NCBI RefSeq assembly: GCF_052064335.1
Contig: NZ_JBQHVU010000004.1
Coordinates: 67,154 to 131,153 of the forward strand
DNA: 64,000 bases
Source: Weimeria sp002480925
GTDB taxonomy: Bacteria > Bacillota > Clostridia > Lachnospirales > Lachnospiraceae
Direction of reading: 5' to 3'
Part shown: positions 46,195 to 55,839 of the stretch, in pieces
How positions within the stretch are numbered: the stretch's first letter is position 1
How the letters are laid out: each line of letters starts with the position of its first letter
Position numbers and translations under genes: made by a program
The notes under the pieces: model-generated
Told to the model about the DNA's origin: nothing
Seen by the model: only the letters and a program-made list of their open reading frames with translations
The model's database searches: none

Positions 46195-47031
46195 ATGAAT
46201 ATTATTGATGGAAAGAAGATCTCTACGGAGATCAAGGATGAGGTAAAGCAGGATGTAGAGGCCCTCAAGGCAAAGGGGATAAAGCCATGTCTTGCAGTAG
46301 TTCTGGTAGGAGATGATCCGGCCAGCAGGGTCTATGTCAGGAATAAGATAAAGGCCTGCGAGTATACAGGGATCAAGTCGGTCTCAGTCACAATGCCAGC
46401 CGATACGAGTGAGGATAGTCTGCTTGAAAAGGTAGCAGAGCTTAATGCAGACAGGTCAGTGCATGGAATACTTGTCCAGCTTCCTCTGCCTGCCCAGATA
46501 GATGAGCAGAAGGTGATAAATGCGATAGATCCAGATAAGGATGTGGATGGATTCTCACCTGTATCAGTCGGAAGGCTGTCTATCGGCCTTAAGGGATTTA
46601 CCTCCTGCACACCAGCAGGTATAATAGAGCTGCTCAAAAGAAGTGGCATAGCAATAGACGGCAGGACCTGCGTGATCTGTGGAAGGAGCAATATAGTAGG
46701 AAAGCCTATGGCAATGCTTCTTTTAAGAGAAAACGGAACAGTCACGGTCTGCCATTCCCATACCAGGGACTTAAGGGCAGTCACAGGCGAGGCAGACATC
46801 CTTATAGCAGCAATAGGAAAGCCTAAGTTTTTTACAGCAGACTATATAAAGGATGGAGCAGTAGTAATAGATGTCGGAATGGACCGTGACGAGAACGGAA
46901 AGCTCTGTGGAGACGTGGATTTCGATTCTGTAAAGGATAAGGCATCATATATCACTCCTGTCCCGGGAGGGGTAGGACCGATGACTATTGCCATGCTTAT
47001 GAAAAACTGCGTGGAGGCAGCCCAGGAGTAG
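46195..47031 (+). CDS. folD: Methylene-THF dehydrogenase / methenyl-THF cyclohydrolase
   Basis: Bifunctional enzyme interconverting methylene-, methenyl- and 10-formyl-THF. The 278-aa protein has the PVSVGRL and GRSNIVGKPMA motifs and the conserved C-terminal TPVPGGVGPMTIAML. The start MNIIDGKKIS is used; an upstream in-frame GTG lies in the repeat element and is not credible. The ribosome-binding site is weak (GAAAGAGAAAA). Confidence 0.96.
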   Translation: MNIIDGKKISTEIKDEVKQDVEALKAKGIKPCLAVVLVGDDPASRVYVRNKIKACEYTGIKSVSVTMPADTSEDSLLEKVAELNADRSVHGILVQLPLPAQIDEQKVINAIDPDKDVDGFSPVSVGRLSIGLKGFTSCTPAGIIELLKRSGIAIDGRTCVICGRSNIVGKPMAMLLLRENGTVTVCHSHTRDLRAVTGEADILIAAIGKPKFFTADYIKDGAVVIDVGMDRDENGKLCGDVDFDSVKDKASYITPVPGGVGPMTIAMLMKNCVEAAQE

Positions 47032-47037
47032 CGGCCT

Positions 47038-47961
47038 ATGAAGAAGAAGCTTTCGATCGGAATCATAATAGTGATAGCGCTGATGGGACTTATATATTAT
47101 CAGTACACCACATCATTCTCCTACCAGTATACACAGGGGAGAGCAGCCGAGACAAAGAAGGAATACAGCAGTGCGGTGCTGCATTACAGAAGGGCTCTAG
47201 AAAAGAAGCCTGAGGATGTAAGGACCCTTTATTCTCTGGGAAATGTCTACTCAAGGCTTGGTGGTCAGAAGGAGCTTGCCAAGTCATTTCTGCTCAAGGC
47301 AGTTTCCCTGGACGGGAACTATACCCAGGCTTTTTCTCTTCTCCTGAAGCTCTATGAGAGCGACGGAGACTATGATTCGATGGAGAATGTGCTTAAGTAT
47401 GCTGATGGAGAAGAGACTAAGGCAGTGTTCAAGGACTTCCTTATTAAGCCTCCTGTATTCTCACAGCCATCGGGAAGCTATGACGATGATATAGTCCTTA
47501 CACTTGAGACGCCTGAGGACGAGAGCGATTATCAGATATTCTATACGACGGACGGCAAGGCTCCGAACGGGGTTCACGGACATCTCTATGACGGGTCCTT
47601 GTATCTGACAGAGGGCAAAAACGTCGTGAAGGCCGTATGCAGGAATACCAATGGCAAGTTCGGAGAGGTCGAAAAAAGGGTATACCGGATAAAGTACAAA
47701 ACTCCGGCAGAGCCTAAGGCTGATCCGAATGGTGGAAAGTTTACAAAAAAGAAAAAGGTGACCCTGACGGCCGATGACGGATGCTTTATCTATTATTCCT
47801 GGAGCAGGAAGAGCAGGACACCCGATGCATCAGATCATAAGTACAGTGAGCCGATTGAGATACCAAAGGGATATCATGTTCTGTCGGCAGTGGCCATAGA
47901 TCGTCATGGCAAACGGAGTAAGGTTTATCATATGGGGTTTTCATATTACCCGGATAAGTGA
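47038..47961 (+). CDS. TPR protein with beta-hexosaminidase-type C-terminal domain
   Basis: 307-aa protein with an N-terminal membrane segment (residues 4-22), TPR-like helices (about 28-125, AAETKKEYSSAVLHYRRALEKKPEDVRTLYSLGNVY) and a C-terminal region (about 135-305) resembling CHB_HEX_C modules, with the typical YQIFYTTDGKAPNG. It is probably anchored with the rest outside the cell, where the C-terminal module could bind a glycan. Unrelated to its C1 and nucleoside neighbours in any obvious way. Confidence 0.8.
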   Translation: MKKKLSIGIIIVIALMGLIYYQYTTSFSYQYTQGRAAETKKEYSSAVLHYRRALEKKPEDVRTLYSLGNVYSRLGGQKELAKSFLLKAVSLDGNYTQAFSLLLKLYESDGDYDSMENVLKYADGEETKAVFKDFLIKPPVFSQPSGSYDDDIVLTLETPEDESDYQIFYTTDGKAPNGVHGHLYDGSLYLTEGKNVVKAVCRNTNGKFGEVEKRVYRIKYKTPAEPKADPNGGKFTKKKKVTLTADDGCFIYYSWSRKSRTPDASDHKYSEPIEIPKGYHVLSAVAIDRHGKRSKVYHMGFSYYPDK

Positions 47962-47966
47962 GGAAT

Positions 47967-49268
47967 ATGAGGATATTTGATATCATAGACAGGAAGAAAA
48001 ACGGAAATACCCTTACAGATGAGGAAATCAGGTTTTTTGTAAAAAGCGTGGTTGACGGGAGCGCATCAAACGAGCAGATCGGAGCCATGCTTATGGCCAT
48101 TGTCATCCGCGGTATGGATGAGTGGGAGACAGAGATACTGACACAGGCCATGGCAGAAAGCGGAGACCGGATCGATCTGTCAGGAGTCGATGGCATAAAG
48201 GTAGACAAGCATTCGACCGGAGGGGTAGGAGACAAGACAACCCTGATCCTGGTTCCGCTGGTCGCATCGCTAGGCATTCCGGTCGCCAAGTTTTCAGGAA
48301 GGGGCCTTGGCCTTACAGGTGGCACTATAGATAAGCTTGCCTCTATACCTGATATGCATACCAATCTGACTGAGGACCAGTTTGTCTCTCAGGTGAAGAG
48401 GATAGGAGCGGCTATAGCAACTACCGGGAAGAACTTAGATCCATGTGACAAGAAGCTTTATGCCATAAGAGATGTGACGGCTACAGTAGACAGCATACCT
48501 CTTATAGCATCTTCCGTCATGAGCAAGAAGATAGCATCAGGAGCCGATGCAGTCGTACTCGATGTCAAGTGCGGAAGCGGAGCTTTCATGAAGGATAAGA
48601 GAGGAGCGACAAGACTTGCAGACCTCTGCATAAAGATAGGCAGAAAGGCAGGACTTAGGACGTCAGCCGTGATCTCAGATATGGATGAGCCGCTGGGAAA
48701 TGCAGTAGGCAACTCTCTTGAGGTAAGGGAAGCCATAGAGGTTCTTAAGGGGCAGGGACCAAGTGACTTAAAAGAGCTTACACTCCGTCTGGCTTCACAT
48801 ATGGTCATGCTTGCAGGAGTGGCTGATTCAGCAGAGGAGGCAGAGGAGATGGCTCTTAAGTCTATCTACGAGGGTAGAGCCATAAACAAGTTCAGGCAGC
48901 TTTTAAGAGCCCAGGGAGGAAGGGATGTGACAGAGCATCCTGATCTACTCCCGGGAGATAAGTTCAAGGGAGAGGTTACAGCAGATCGTGACGGATATAT
49001 AAGCTCTGTTGATGCAGCATCTATAGGACATGCGGCAGCCATACTCGGCGCGGGACGGCTTAAGAAGGAGGATCCTATCGACTACGGTGCAGGGGTTTAC
49101 CTTTGCAAAAAGAGAGGAGACTATGTGAAAAAGGGAGAGAGACTTATGTATCTCTACTCGAAGAGCCAGAAGCTTATTATGGATGCAGAGGATGACATCA
49201 GAAATGCGGTAAGCTTTTCGGAGCAGAGGCCGGAGGATAAAAAGATCGTTCTGGAGGAAAGGTTTTAG
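47967..49268 (+). CDS. pdp: Pyrimidine-nucleoside phosphorylase
   Basis: Splits thymidine or uridine with phosphate, salvaging bases and (deoxy)ribose 1-phosphate. The 433-aa enzyme has the signature DKHSTGGVGDKTTLILVPLVASLG and SGRGLGLTGGTIDKL, and the C-terminal lipoyl-like domain. A GTG 9 nt upstream overlaps the preceding stop; neither start has a clear ribosome-binding site. Its tail is followed directly by the TTG of phoH. Confidence 0.95.
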   Translation: MRIFDIIDRKKNGNTLTDEEIRFFVKSVVDGSASNEQIGAMLMAIVIRGMDEWETEILTQAMAESGDRIDLSGVDGIKVDKHSTGGVGDKTTLILVPLVASLGIPVAKFSGRGLGLTGGTIDKLASIPDMHTNLTEDQFVSQVKRIGAAIATTGKNLDPCDKKLYAIRDVTATVDSIPLIASSVMSKKIASGADAVVLDVKCGSGAFMKDKRGATRLADLCIKIGRKAGLRTSAVISDMDEPLGNAVGNSLEVREAIEVLKGQGPSDLKELTLRLASHMVMLAGVADSAEEAEEMALKSIYEGRAINKFRQLLRAQGGRDVTEHPDLLPGDKFKGEVTADRDGYISSVDAASIGHAAAILGAGRLKKEDPIDYGAGVYLCKKRGDYVKKGERLMYLYSKSQKLIMDAEDDIRNAVSFSEQRPEDKKIVLEERF

Positions 49269-50249
49269 TTGGAAGAGATTAGTCTGCAGGTTCCTGAAAA
49301 GGACTTAAGAAATATTTTCGGTGAGTTTGATTCACATGTGAAGCTGCTGGAAAAGGAGCTCTCTGTCTCATTTATATTAAGAGGCGATCAGGTCAAGCTG
49401 TCCGGCCAAGATACAGACAGGGCCAGGAAGGTATTTGATGAGCTTCTGCTTTTGTCTAAGAGAGGTCACCAGATCACAGACTCAGATGTCAGATATGCAC
49501 TTTCTATAGAGGATAAGACGGATGCAGATACGCATCCACTGGTCACGCTTGATTCGGATGTGATCTGCCATACCGTATCCGGAAGACCGGTAAAGCCAAA
49601 GACTCTTGGACAGAAGGAATATGTGGATACTATAAGAAAGAGGATGATCACCTTCGGAGTCGGACCTGCAGGAACAGGAAAGACCTATCTGGCAATGGCG
49701 ATAGGTATCACAGCCTTTCTTCATGAGGAGGTAGAGAGGATAATCCTTACCCGTCCTGCTATAGAGGCAGGCGAGAAGCTGGGATTTTTGCCCGGAGATC
49801 TCCAGTCCAAGATCGACCCGTATCTTCGTCCGCTCTACGATGCGCTCTATCAGATAATGGGAGCCGAGACCTTCCAGAGAAATATGGAAAAGGGCACCAT
49901 AGAGGTAGCACCTCTTGCCTATATGAGAGGCCGTACCCTTGATAATGCCTTTATAATCCTCGATGAGGCCCAGAATACAACACCTGCTCAGATGAAGATG
50001 TTTCTTACCAGGATAGGCTTCGGAAGCAAGGCGGTGATCACAGGTGATGCGACTCAGAAGGATCTGCCGGCCGGAAGCAAGAGCGGACTGGATGTGGCCC
50101 TTAGGGTACTTCGCAGAGTTGATGAGATCGGAGTAGTAAGGCTTACAGGAGCAGATGTCGTGCGGCATCCTCTTGTACAAAAAATAGTAAAAGCTTATGA
50201 AGAATATGAGGAAAAAACGAAGGCAGCAGGAAAACGTCGCAGACACTGA
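49269..50249 (+). CDS. phoH: PhoH-like ATPase
   Basis: 326-aa P-loop protein of the PhoH family, associated with RNA metabolism and often encoded with ybeY. The N-terminal KH-like part (VPEKDLRNIFGEFDSHVKLLEKEL) precedes the ATPase with Walker A GPAGTGKT (residues 132-139) and FIILDEAQNTTPAQMKMFLTR. The start is TTG, directly after the pdp stop, with GGAGGAAAGG upstream; no ATG fits the family N-terminus. The next gene starts inside its 3' end. Confidence 0.95.
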   Translation: MEEISLQVPEKDLRNIFGEFDSHVKLLEKELSVSFILRGDQVKLSGQDTDRARKVFDELLLLSKRGHQITDSDVRYALSIEDKTDADTHPLVTLDSDVICHTVSGRPVKPKTLGQKEYVDTIRKRMITFGVGPAGTGKTYLAMAIGITAFLHEEVERIILTRPAIEAGEKLGFLPGDLQSKIDPYLRPLYDALYQIMGAETFQRNMEKGTIEVAPLAYMRGRTLDNAFIILDEAQNTTPAQMKMFLTRIGFGSKAVITGDATQKDLPAGSKSGLDVALRVLRRVDEIGVVRLTGADVVRHPLVQKIVKAYEEYEEKTKAAGKRRRH

Positions 50250-51459
50250 GGCAGTAAGGATAGAAAAGACTTATACGACAGAGATAAGGCTTCATCCCAG
50301 ACGGGTAATGATGACAGTCATCATTATTTCAGTAAGCGTGATAGCTGCCTGTCTCTATGCCTACAGAGGCGGACTGGCAACAGGAGGCGTCCTCTGCGAG
50401 GCTCTGGTCATCCTTCCGCTCTGTCTTACCTTTGCCCTTTTCATGATAAACGAGAGAAGGTCAGGAAGACTCTGGTATGATGATACCGAGTACGAGCCCT
50501 TTACAGTATTATATGTGATAGCAGAGGGACTATTATTTGTCCTGACATTTTTCCTGCCTGACTATCTATCTCCTGTCATGATAGTGGCTCTTCTTCTTTC
50601 GTCGTTTAGGAACAGATTGCTTTCGATGACCGGCTCATTTATCATAATAAGCTCCTTTGTCTTCGGCTTGGGCTCGGATATGCATACGGTCTGTATTCTC
50701 TATTGTGAGGCGGTCATAGCGGTAATGCTTTCATCTGTAATAACAGAGGCCAGTGGAGCTGACAGGGCCTTCCTTTCAGTAATGACAGCCTCGGTCCAGT
50801 TCATCCTGCCCCTGTCGGGAAGATATTTCAGTAAGCTTTCTCTGGAAAGGACTGATCTGATCTATGCGGCAATAGAGGCGACTGCTACAGCAATCTACGG
50901 AGTCCTTATCATGCCGGCTGTGACTGGATGGGTAGGCCGGGAGAGAAGATACAGCTATCAGACCATAATAGATAACGATTATCCTCTGATAGAGGATATA
51001 AAGCTTTTTTCGGCAGATGAGTATGAGAGGGCAAGGAAGCTGTCAGTCCTTTCCCTGAAGGCAGCTCAGGAGATAGGAGCAGATCCTTATCTTGCAGCCG
51101 CAGGCGGACTCTACTACAGGGTAGGCCTGATAAGGGGTGATAAGGAGATAGACTGTGCAATGGAGATAGCCGCAGAGAACGGCTTTCCGGAGAAGCTTAC
51201 AGCCATACTCTATGAGTATCAGGGACTGATACGTCGGCCTACGACAAGGGAATCAGCCATAGTCCATATGTGTGATTCGGTGATAAGACGGCTGGATGCC
51301 ATATCGAGAAAGGGAGATCAGATGGAGAGCGGCTGGAACAAGCAGATGCTTATCTATCAGGCCTTCAATGACCTTTCGCTTTCAGGAATATATGACGATT
51401 CCGGGATTTCCATAAACCAGTTCCTGCGTATCAGGGACAGGCTCGTAAAAGAGCTCTGA
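50197..51459 (+). CDS. PgpH-like membrane protein with degenerate HD domain
   Basis: 420-aa protein lying between phoH and ybeY, exactly where the 7TM-HD c-di-AMP phosphodiesterase PgpH/YqfF is usually encoded. About seven membrane helices (residues 37-245) are followed by a helical cytosolic domain (about 265-400) whose framework resembles HD phosphodiesterases. However, the usual YHDIGK reads YYRVGL, the HHG motif reads YEYQG, and the upstream His is missing. The extracellular domain is also absent. It is likely catalytically dead. It overlaps phoH by 53 nt. Confidence 0.75.
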   Translation: MKNMRKKRRQQENVADTEAVRIEKTYTTEIRLHPRRVMMTVIIISVSVIAACLYAYRGGLATGGVLCEALVILPLCLTFALFMINERRSGRLWYDDTEYEPFTVLYVIAEGLLFVLTFFLPDYLSPVMIVALLLSSFRNRLLSMTGSFIIISSFVFGLGSDMHTVCILYCEAVIAVMLSSVITEASGADRAFLSVMTASVQFILPLSGRYFSKLSLERTDLIYAAIEATATAIYGVLIMPAVTGWVGRERRYSYQTIIDNDYPLIEDIKLFSADEYERARKLSVLSLKAAQEIGADPYLAAAGGLYYRVGLIRGDKEIDCAMEIAAENGFPEKLTAILYEYQGLIRRPTTRESAIVHMCDSVIRRLDAISRKGDQMESGWNKQMLIYQAFNDLSLSGIYDDSGISINQFLRIRDRLVKEL

Positions 51460-51487
51460 CATTTTTGATTTATTAAAGGATAGAACA

Positions 51488-51985
51488 ATGACCTTACTGA
51501 TTGATGATCTCGTAACAGATGGACTTGACTCTGACTATAAGGAGCTTGCAGAGTCGGTGATAAGTGAAACGCTTGACCTTTTATCCTTCCCTTATCCTGT
51601 CCAGGTCTCCCTGTCACTGGTAAGCGAGGAGGAGATCCATGTAGAAAACAAGGAGTTTCGGAATGTGGACCGGGTGACTGATGTCCTGTCTTTTCCAATG
51701 CTTACCTTTCCGGCACCGGGAGACTTTTCCTTTATTGATGAATGTGATGATATAAGGGATCCGGATACAGGAGAGGTGGTCCTGGGAGATATAGTCCTCT
51801 GCACCAGGAAAGTCATTGATCAGGCAGCAGAATTCGGCCACCCGGTCAGAAGAGAATATGCCTTTCTGATAGCTCACAGTATGCTCCATCTGCTGGGCTA
51901 TGATCATGTGAGGTCAGACGAGGCAAAGGAGATGGAGAGATTAGAGGACCAGATACTAAATGGTCTGGGAATCGGAAGGGACTGA
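51488..51985 (+). CDS. ybeY: rRNA maturation factor / endoribonuclease YbeY
   Basis: 165-aa metal-dependent RNase involved in 16S rRNA 3' maturation and ribosome quality control. The zinc motif is HSMLHLLGYDH, a small variant of HGxLHLxGYDH with the ligands kept. Other conserved parts are FRNVDRVTDVLSFPM and LGDIVLC. It follows the PgpH-like gene, completing the usual phoH-pgpH-ybeY set. Confidence 0.96.
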   Translation: MTLLIDDLVTDGLDSDYKELAESVISETLDLLSFPYPVQVSLSLVSEEEIHVENKEFRNVDRVTDVLSFPMLTFPAPGDFSFIDECDDIRDPDTGEVVLGDIVLCTRKVIDQAAEFGHPVRREYAFLIAHSMLHLLGYDHVRSDEAKEMERLEDQILNGLGIGRD

Positions 51986-51989
51986 CGAG

Positions 51990-53645
51990 ATGAGCCGTGC
52001 CAAAAAGAGCGATGTGAACTTTCTGATGCAGGGGTCGCTGCTTGCGGTTGCCTCGATAATAAGCAGGGTGATAGGCCTTGTCTACAGGCTGCCGCTCACA
52101 GCCATAATAGGCAAGGAGGGAAACAACTATTACGGGACAGCATTCGAGATCTACAATCTGATCCTGCTTATATCCTCATACAGTATTCCTCTTGCAGTCT
52201 CAAAGCTTGTAGCGACAAGGATGGCAGAGGGTCAGGTGAGAAATGCCTGGAGATTCTTGAAGGGAGCTCTTCTTTTTGCTACGGTAAGCGGAGGAAGCTT
52301 CGCTCTTGTCGTATGGTTCGGAGCGGATTTCTTTACAGCAAGGCTTCTTGCGACCCCTCTGGCTTCTATAGCCCTAAAGGTCCTGGCCCCGGTCATATTT
52401 CTTGTGGCTATAGCAGGAGTCCTGCGCGGATTTTTCCAGGGGCTAAACAGCATGATGCCTACGGCCCTGTCTCAGATAGCAGAGCAGATAGTAAATGCTG
52501 TGGTATCAGTGGTTGCCGCATATTTCCTTTATTCCTTCGGAGCAAAGGCCGGAGCTGTGCTTGGAGATAAAGCTGAGTATGCTGCGGCCTGGGGAGCTGC
52601 CGGAGGAACTCTTGGTACAGCCATGGGAGCCCTTACATCCCTGGCATTTCTTATCTTTGTGATATCAATCTACAGTAAGCGCTTCAGGCGGATGATGAGA
52701 AAGGATAAGACAGGAGGCCATGAGAAATACGGGGATATCCTCTGGTTGCTCCTTTCTACTATAGTTCCTGTCCTTCTGTCAACGACACTTTATAATATCT
52801 CCTCTATAATAGATCAGGCAATCTTTAAGAACTATGCTCTCTTTCAGGGCATAAAGCAGCATACGATAGATGTCTGGTGGGGTGTCTATGCCGGACAGTA
52901 TAGGGTTATAATAAATGTGCCTATTTCTATAGCTTCATCGATAGCAGCCTCATCGGTACCGGCACTCATCACCTCCTATAAGGGAGGGAATATGGCAGAT
53001 GTAAGAGCAAAGATCCATTCTGCGACAAGATTTATAATGGTAATAGCCTTTCCATGTACGATCGGGATCTTCGCACTGGCAGGTCCTGTCCAGAGACTTC
53101 TTTTCTCTGATACGGATCCTACCTCTGCATATATGCTTATGGTAGGAGCAGTATCGGTACTTTTCTATTCTCTTTCCACCCTAAGCAACGGACTTCTGCA
53201 GGGAATAGACAAGCTTAGAATACCGGTAAAGAATGCAGCGATCTCGCTTGTCCTTCAGGCTGTCTTTCTCGTCGGGGCAATGCAGCTTTTCAACCTTGGA
53301 ATCTATGCTGTGATACTGGCGAATGCCTTCTATGCGTTTCTTATGTGCCTGCTGAATGGGAGGGCAGTGATAAAGTATTCGGGGACCCATCAGGACGTGA
53401 GGTCTACCTATATTACCCCTCTTGCAGGGTCAGTCATAATGGGAATAGCAGTCTATCTGGTCTATATACTGGCAGAGGGCCTTACAGGTTCAAATGCGCT
53501 TGGAACCATACTTGCATTCTTTGCGGGTGTATTCGTATACTTTGTAGTGATGCTTCTGCTAAAGGGGATCACAGAGGAGGAGCTAAGGCGTATACCTCAT
53601 GGAAACAGGCTTATTGCCATAGCTGAAAGGATGCATCTTCTCTAA
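51990..53645 (+). CDS. Oligosaccharide flippase of the SpoVB/MurJ superfamily
   Basis: 551-aa polytopic membrane protein with about 14 helices, of the MOP superfamily that flips lipid-linked sugars. The start FLMQGSLLAVASIISRVIGLVYRLPLTAIIG and the internal NGLLQGIDKLRIPVKNA match SpoVB-like proteins. It could be a lipid II flippase or a sporulation/cortex-associated one; sequence alone does not decide. The ATG used begins 5 nt after ybeY. It overlaps the next gene by 1 nt (TAATG). Confidence 0.92.
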   Translation: MSRAKKSDVNFLMQGSLLAVASIISRVIGLVYRLPLTAIIGKEGNNYYGTAFEIYNLILLISSYSIPLAVSKLVATRMAEGQVRNAWRFLKGALLFATVSGGSFALVVWFGADFFTARLLATPLASIALKVLAPVIFLVAIAGVLRGFFQGLNSMMPTALSQIAEQIVNAVVSVVAAYFLYSFGAKAGAVLGDKAEYAAAWGAAGGTLGTAMGALTSLAFLIFVISIYSKRFRRMMRKDKTGGHEKYGDILWLLLSTIVPVLLSTTLYNISSIIDQAIFKNYALFQGIKQHTIDVWWGVYAGQYRVIINVPISIASSIAASSVPALITSYKGGNMADVRAKIHSATRFIMVIAFPCTIGIFALAGPVQRLLFSDTDPTSAYMLMVGAVSVLFYSLSTLSNGLLQGIDKLRIPVKNAAISLVLQAVFLVGAMQLFNLGIYAVILANAFYAFLMCLLNGRAVIKYSGTHQDVRSTYITPLAGSVIMGIAVYLVYILAEGLTGSNALGTILAFFAGVFVYFVVMLLLKGITEEELRRIPHGNRLIAIAERMHLL

Positions 53646-54829
53646 TGAAAGAAATCATAGTCATAGGAGGCGGCCCTGCCGGCCTCATGGCCTCGATCAC
53701 TGCCGCAGAGGGAGGCGGCAGGGTCATGATCCTTGAAAAAAACAGCGAGGCCGGAAGAAAGATCCTTTCTACCGGAAACGGCAGATGTAATTTCACAAAC
53801 AGACATATGGATGCTTGCTGCTACAATACTGATGACAGGAAGCGGATGATGGCTGTGATAGATGCCTTCGGAAACGAGGCTCTGATCGACTTCTTCAGGG
53901 ACTTAGGAGTCATGACGACAGAAAGGGATGGATGGTGCTACCCGGCAAGCCTCTCGGCTGAGTCCATACAGCTCGCTCTTATATCAAGGGCAGAGCGGCT
54001 CGGGGTAAAGATAAAGGGAGGAAAGACAGTAAGAGGTATCAGGAAAAAGACAAACAGATTTCTTGTCGATACGGATGGATACTCATATGAGTCTGATGCA
54101 GTGATACTCTCAACTGGTGGTCTGGCCTCTCCCGGCTCAGGAAGCAGCGGGGATGGCTTTTCATTTCTAAGTGAGCTTGGGGTCGGGCTTATTGATCCCT
54201 CTCCAGCCCTTGTCCCGCTGGTGACAGAGGATTCTTTTCTTAAAAAAGCATCAGGAGTAAGAGTTGATGCAGGGCTTACTCTTCTAATAGAAGGCAAAGA
54301 GGCAGGAAGCTCTTATGGCAACCTGCAGATCACGGATTTCGGGATATCGGGTATTCCTGTCTTTCAGCTGTCCTCAAAGGCAGTAAGAGCCCTTGATCAG
54401 GGAAAGGATGTTGAGATAGCTGTTGACCTGCTCCCTGAGATAGAGGAGAGTGCCATATATGAATATATGCAGATGGCAGCAGAGAGCCTTAAGGAAACAG
54501 ACATGACCTGGCTATTAGTCAGTGGCTTTTTTCCAAGAAAGCTTGCCAAGGCCCTGATGGGAAAGAGCATGACTATAGGAGAATGGGATGGACGTCCTCC
54601 AAGGACAAGGGGTATAGTCCTTAGGATAAAGGGATCAAAGGGCTTCGGGTCGGCCCAGACCACATCGGGCGGAGTGCCGTTTAGTGAGCTGTCTTGCGAC
54701 CTGTCGATAAAAGGGATCCCGGGACTTTTCGTCTGCGGAGAGATAGTCGATGTGGATGGGATCTGCGGAGGCTATAATCTGCAGTGGGCATTTTCATCAG
54801 GCCATGCTGCCGGAAAGGGTGTCCTATGA
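53645..54829 (+). CDS. HI0933-type flavoprotein (BaiN/YhiN-like)
   Basis: 394-aa NAD(P)/FAD-dependent oxidoreductase of the HI0933 family. The FAD-binding motif VIGGGPAGLMAS is at the N-terminus, followed by the family hallmark GRKILSTGNGRCNFTN. The C-terminal GEIVDVDGICGGYNLQWAFSSG closes the FAD site. Physiological substrate unknown; one relative acts on bile acid intermediates. Its stop overlaps the miaA start (ATGA). Confidence 0.92.
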   Translation: MKEIIVIGGGPAGLMASITAAEGGGRVMILEKNSEAGRKILSTGNGRCNFTNRHMDACCYNTDDRKRMMAVIDAFGNEALIDFFRDLGVMTTERDGWCYPASLSAESIQLALISRAERLGVKIKGGKTVRGIRKKTNRFLVDTDGYSYESDAVILSTGGLASPGSGSSGDGFSFLSELGVGLIDPSPALVPLVTEDSFLKKASGVRVDAGLTLLIEGKEAGSSYGNLQITDFGISGIPVFQLSSKAVRALDQGKDVEIAVDLLPEIEESAIYEYMQMAAESLKETDMTWLLVSGFFPRKLAKALMGKSMTIGEWDGRPPRTRGIVLRIKGSKGFGSAQTTSGGVPFSELSCDLSIKGIPGLFVCGEIVDVDGICGGYNLQWAFSSGHAAGKGVL

Positions 54830-55758
54830 ATAAGCTAATAATCATTTCAGGTCCTACAGCAGTAGGAAAATCAGCTGCATCCGTTGCTCTGGCAAGGATG
54901 ATTAAGGGTTCAGTGATCTCAGCTGACTCAATGCAGGTCTACAGGGGCATGGATATAGGAACAGCCAAGATCACAAGAAGAGAGATGCATGGAGTAAGGC
55001 ACTTCGGGATCGATATACTAGAGCCCGAGGAGAATTATGATGTGACAGAGTTTGTCTCCATGGCAAAGGGCGCTATGGAGAGGATCTATGGTGACGGAGA
55101 GATACCGATAATATGCGGTGGGACCGGATTCTATATCCAGGCCCTGGCCTATGGCATAGACTTCGGTGAGGAGGATGGAGATACCGCCTTTCGCGACAGC
55201 CTCTGGGAATACGCAAGGGAGCATGGAAATGAGGCCCTGCATCAGAGACTTTTCAATGTAGATCCCAGGAGCGCAGAAAGGATCCCTGCCGGAAACGTAA
55301 AGAGGGTAATAAGGGCCATAGAGTATTACCGTATCCACGGAGAGAAGATCTCAGACCATAACGACGGGCAGAGGAAGAAAAGCTCTCCCTATGATCTGTC
55401 CTTTTTTGTGATAACAGATGACAGGAAGAAGCTTTATGAGCGGATCGATAAAAGAGTGGACGCCATGATAGAGGCAGGTCTTGTCGATGAGGCCCGATTG
55501 ATATATGACCGGATAGGAGAAAGGGACTGTACTGCTGCAAAGGCCATAGGCTATCGCGAGCTGTTTTCATATTTTCGAAAAGAGACTACGCTTGATAGGG
55601 CAATAGAGCTTATAAAGCAGGATTCCAGACACTTCGCCAAGAGACAGCTGACATTTTTCAGGCGCTATCCCGAGGTGATCTGGATCGACAGAAGAGACTT
55701 CGCAGACACAGAGGAAATAGCTGGGTTCATCAAGGAAAAGGCCGGTATCGATAGGTAA
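54826..55758 (+). CDS. miaA: tRNA dimethylallyltransferase
   Basis: Adds an isopentenyl group to A37 of tRNAs reading UNN codons. The 310-aa protein has the P-loop GPTAVGKS at residues 8-15, SADSMQVYRGMDIGTAK, and the tRNA-interaction part ending in RHFAKRQLTFFRR. GGAAAGGGTG precedes the ATG. The 3' 40 nt are partly duplicated just downstream. Confidence 0.96.
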   Translation: MNKLIIISGPTAVGKSAASVALARMIKGSVISADSMQVYRGMDIGTAKITRREMHGVRHFGIDILEPEENYDVTEFVSMAKGAMERIYGDGEIPIICGGTGFYIQALAYGIDFGEEDGDTAFRDSLWEYAREHGNEALHQRLFNVDPRSAERIPAGNVKRVIRAIEYYRIHGEKISDHNDGQRKKSSPYDLSFFVITDDRKKLYERIDKRVDAMIEAGLVDEARLIYDRIGERDCTAAKAIGYRELFSYFRKETTLDRAIELIKQDSRHFAKRQLTFFRRYPEVIWIDRRDFADTEEIAGFIKEKAGIDR

Positions 55759-55835
55759 AAAAACAGCTGTAATCATCAGAGCGGTATCGGTGCGTGAGGA
55801 AATAGCTGGATTCATCAGCGCAAAGAATGGTATTG
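55711..55835 (+). repeat. Direct repeat: duplicated tail of miaA
   Basis: 55711-55750 (coding for EEIAGFIKEKAGI) recurs at 55796-55835 with a few changes; the first 22 nt differ at one base. The second copy lies after the miaA stop, in another frame, and would read EEIAGFISAKNGI. It fills most of the gap before the next gene. Confidence 0.85.
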
Positions 55836-55839
55836 GTTC

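Noticed and set aside
49482..50246. 254-aa antisense frame over phoH
   Set aside because: Antisense shadow of a well-conserved gene with no start signal.
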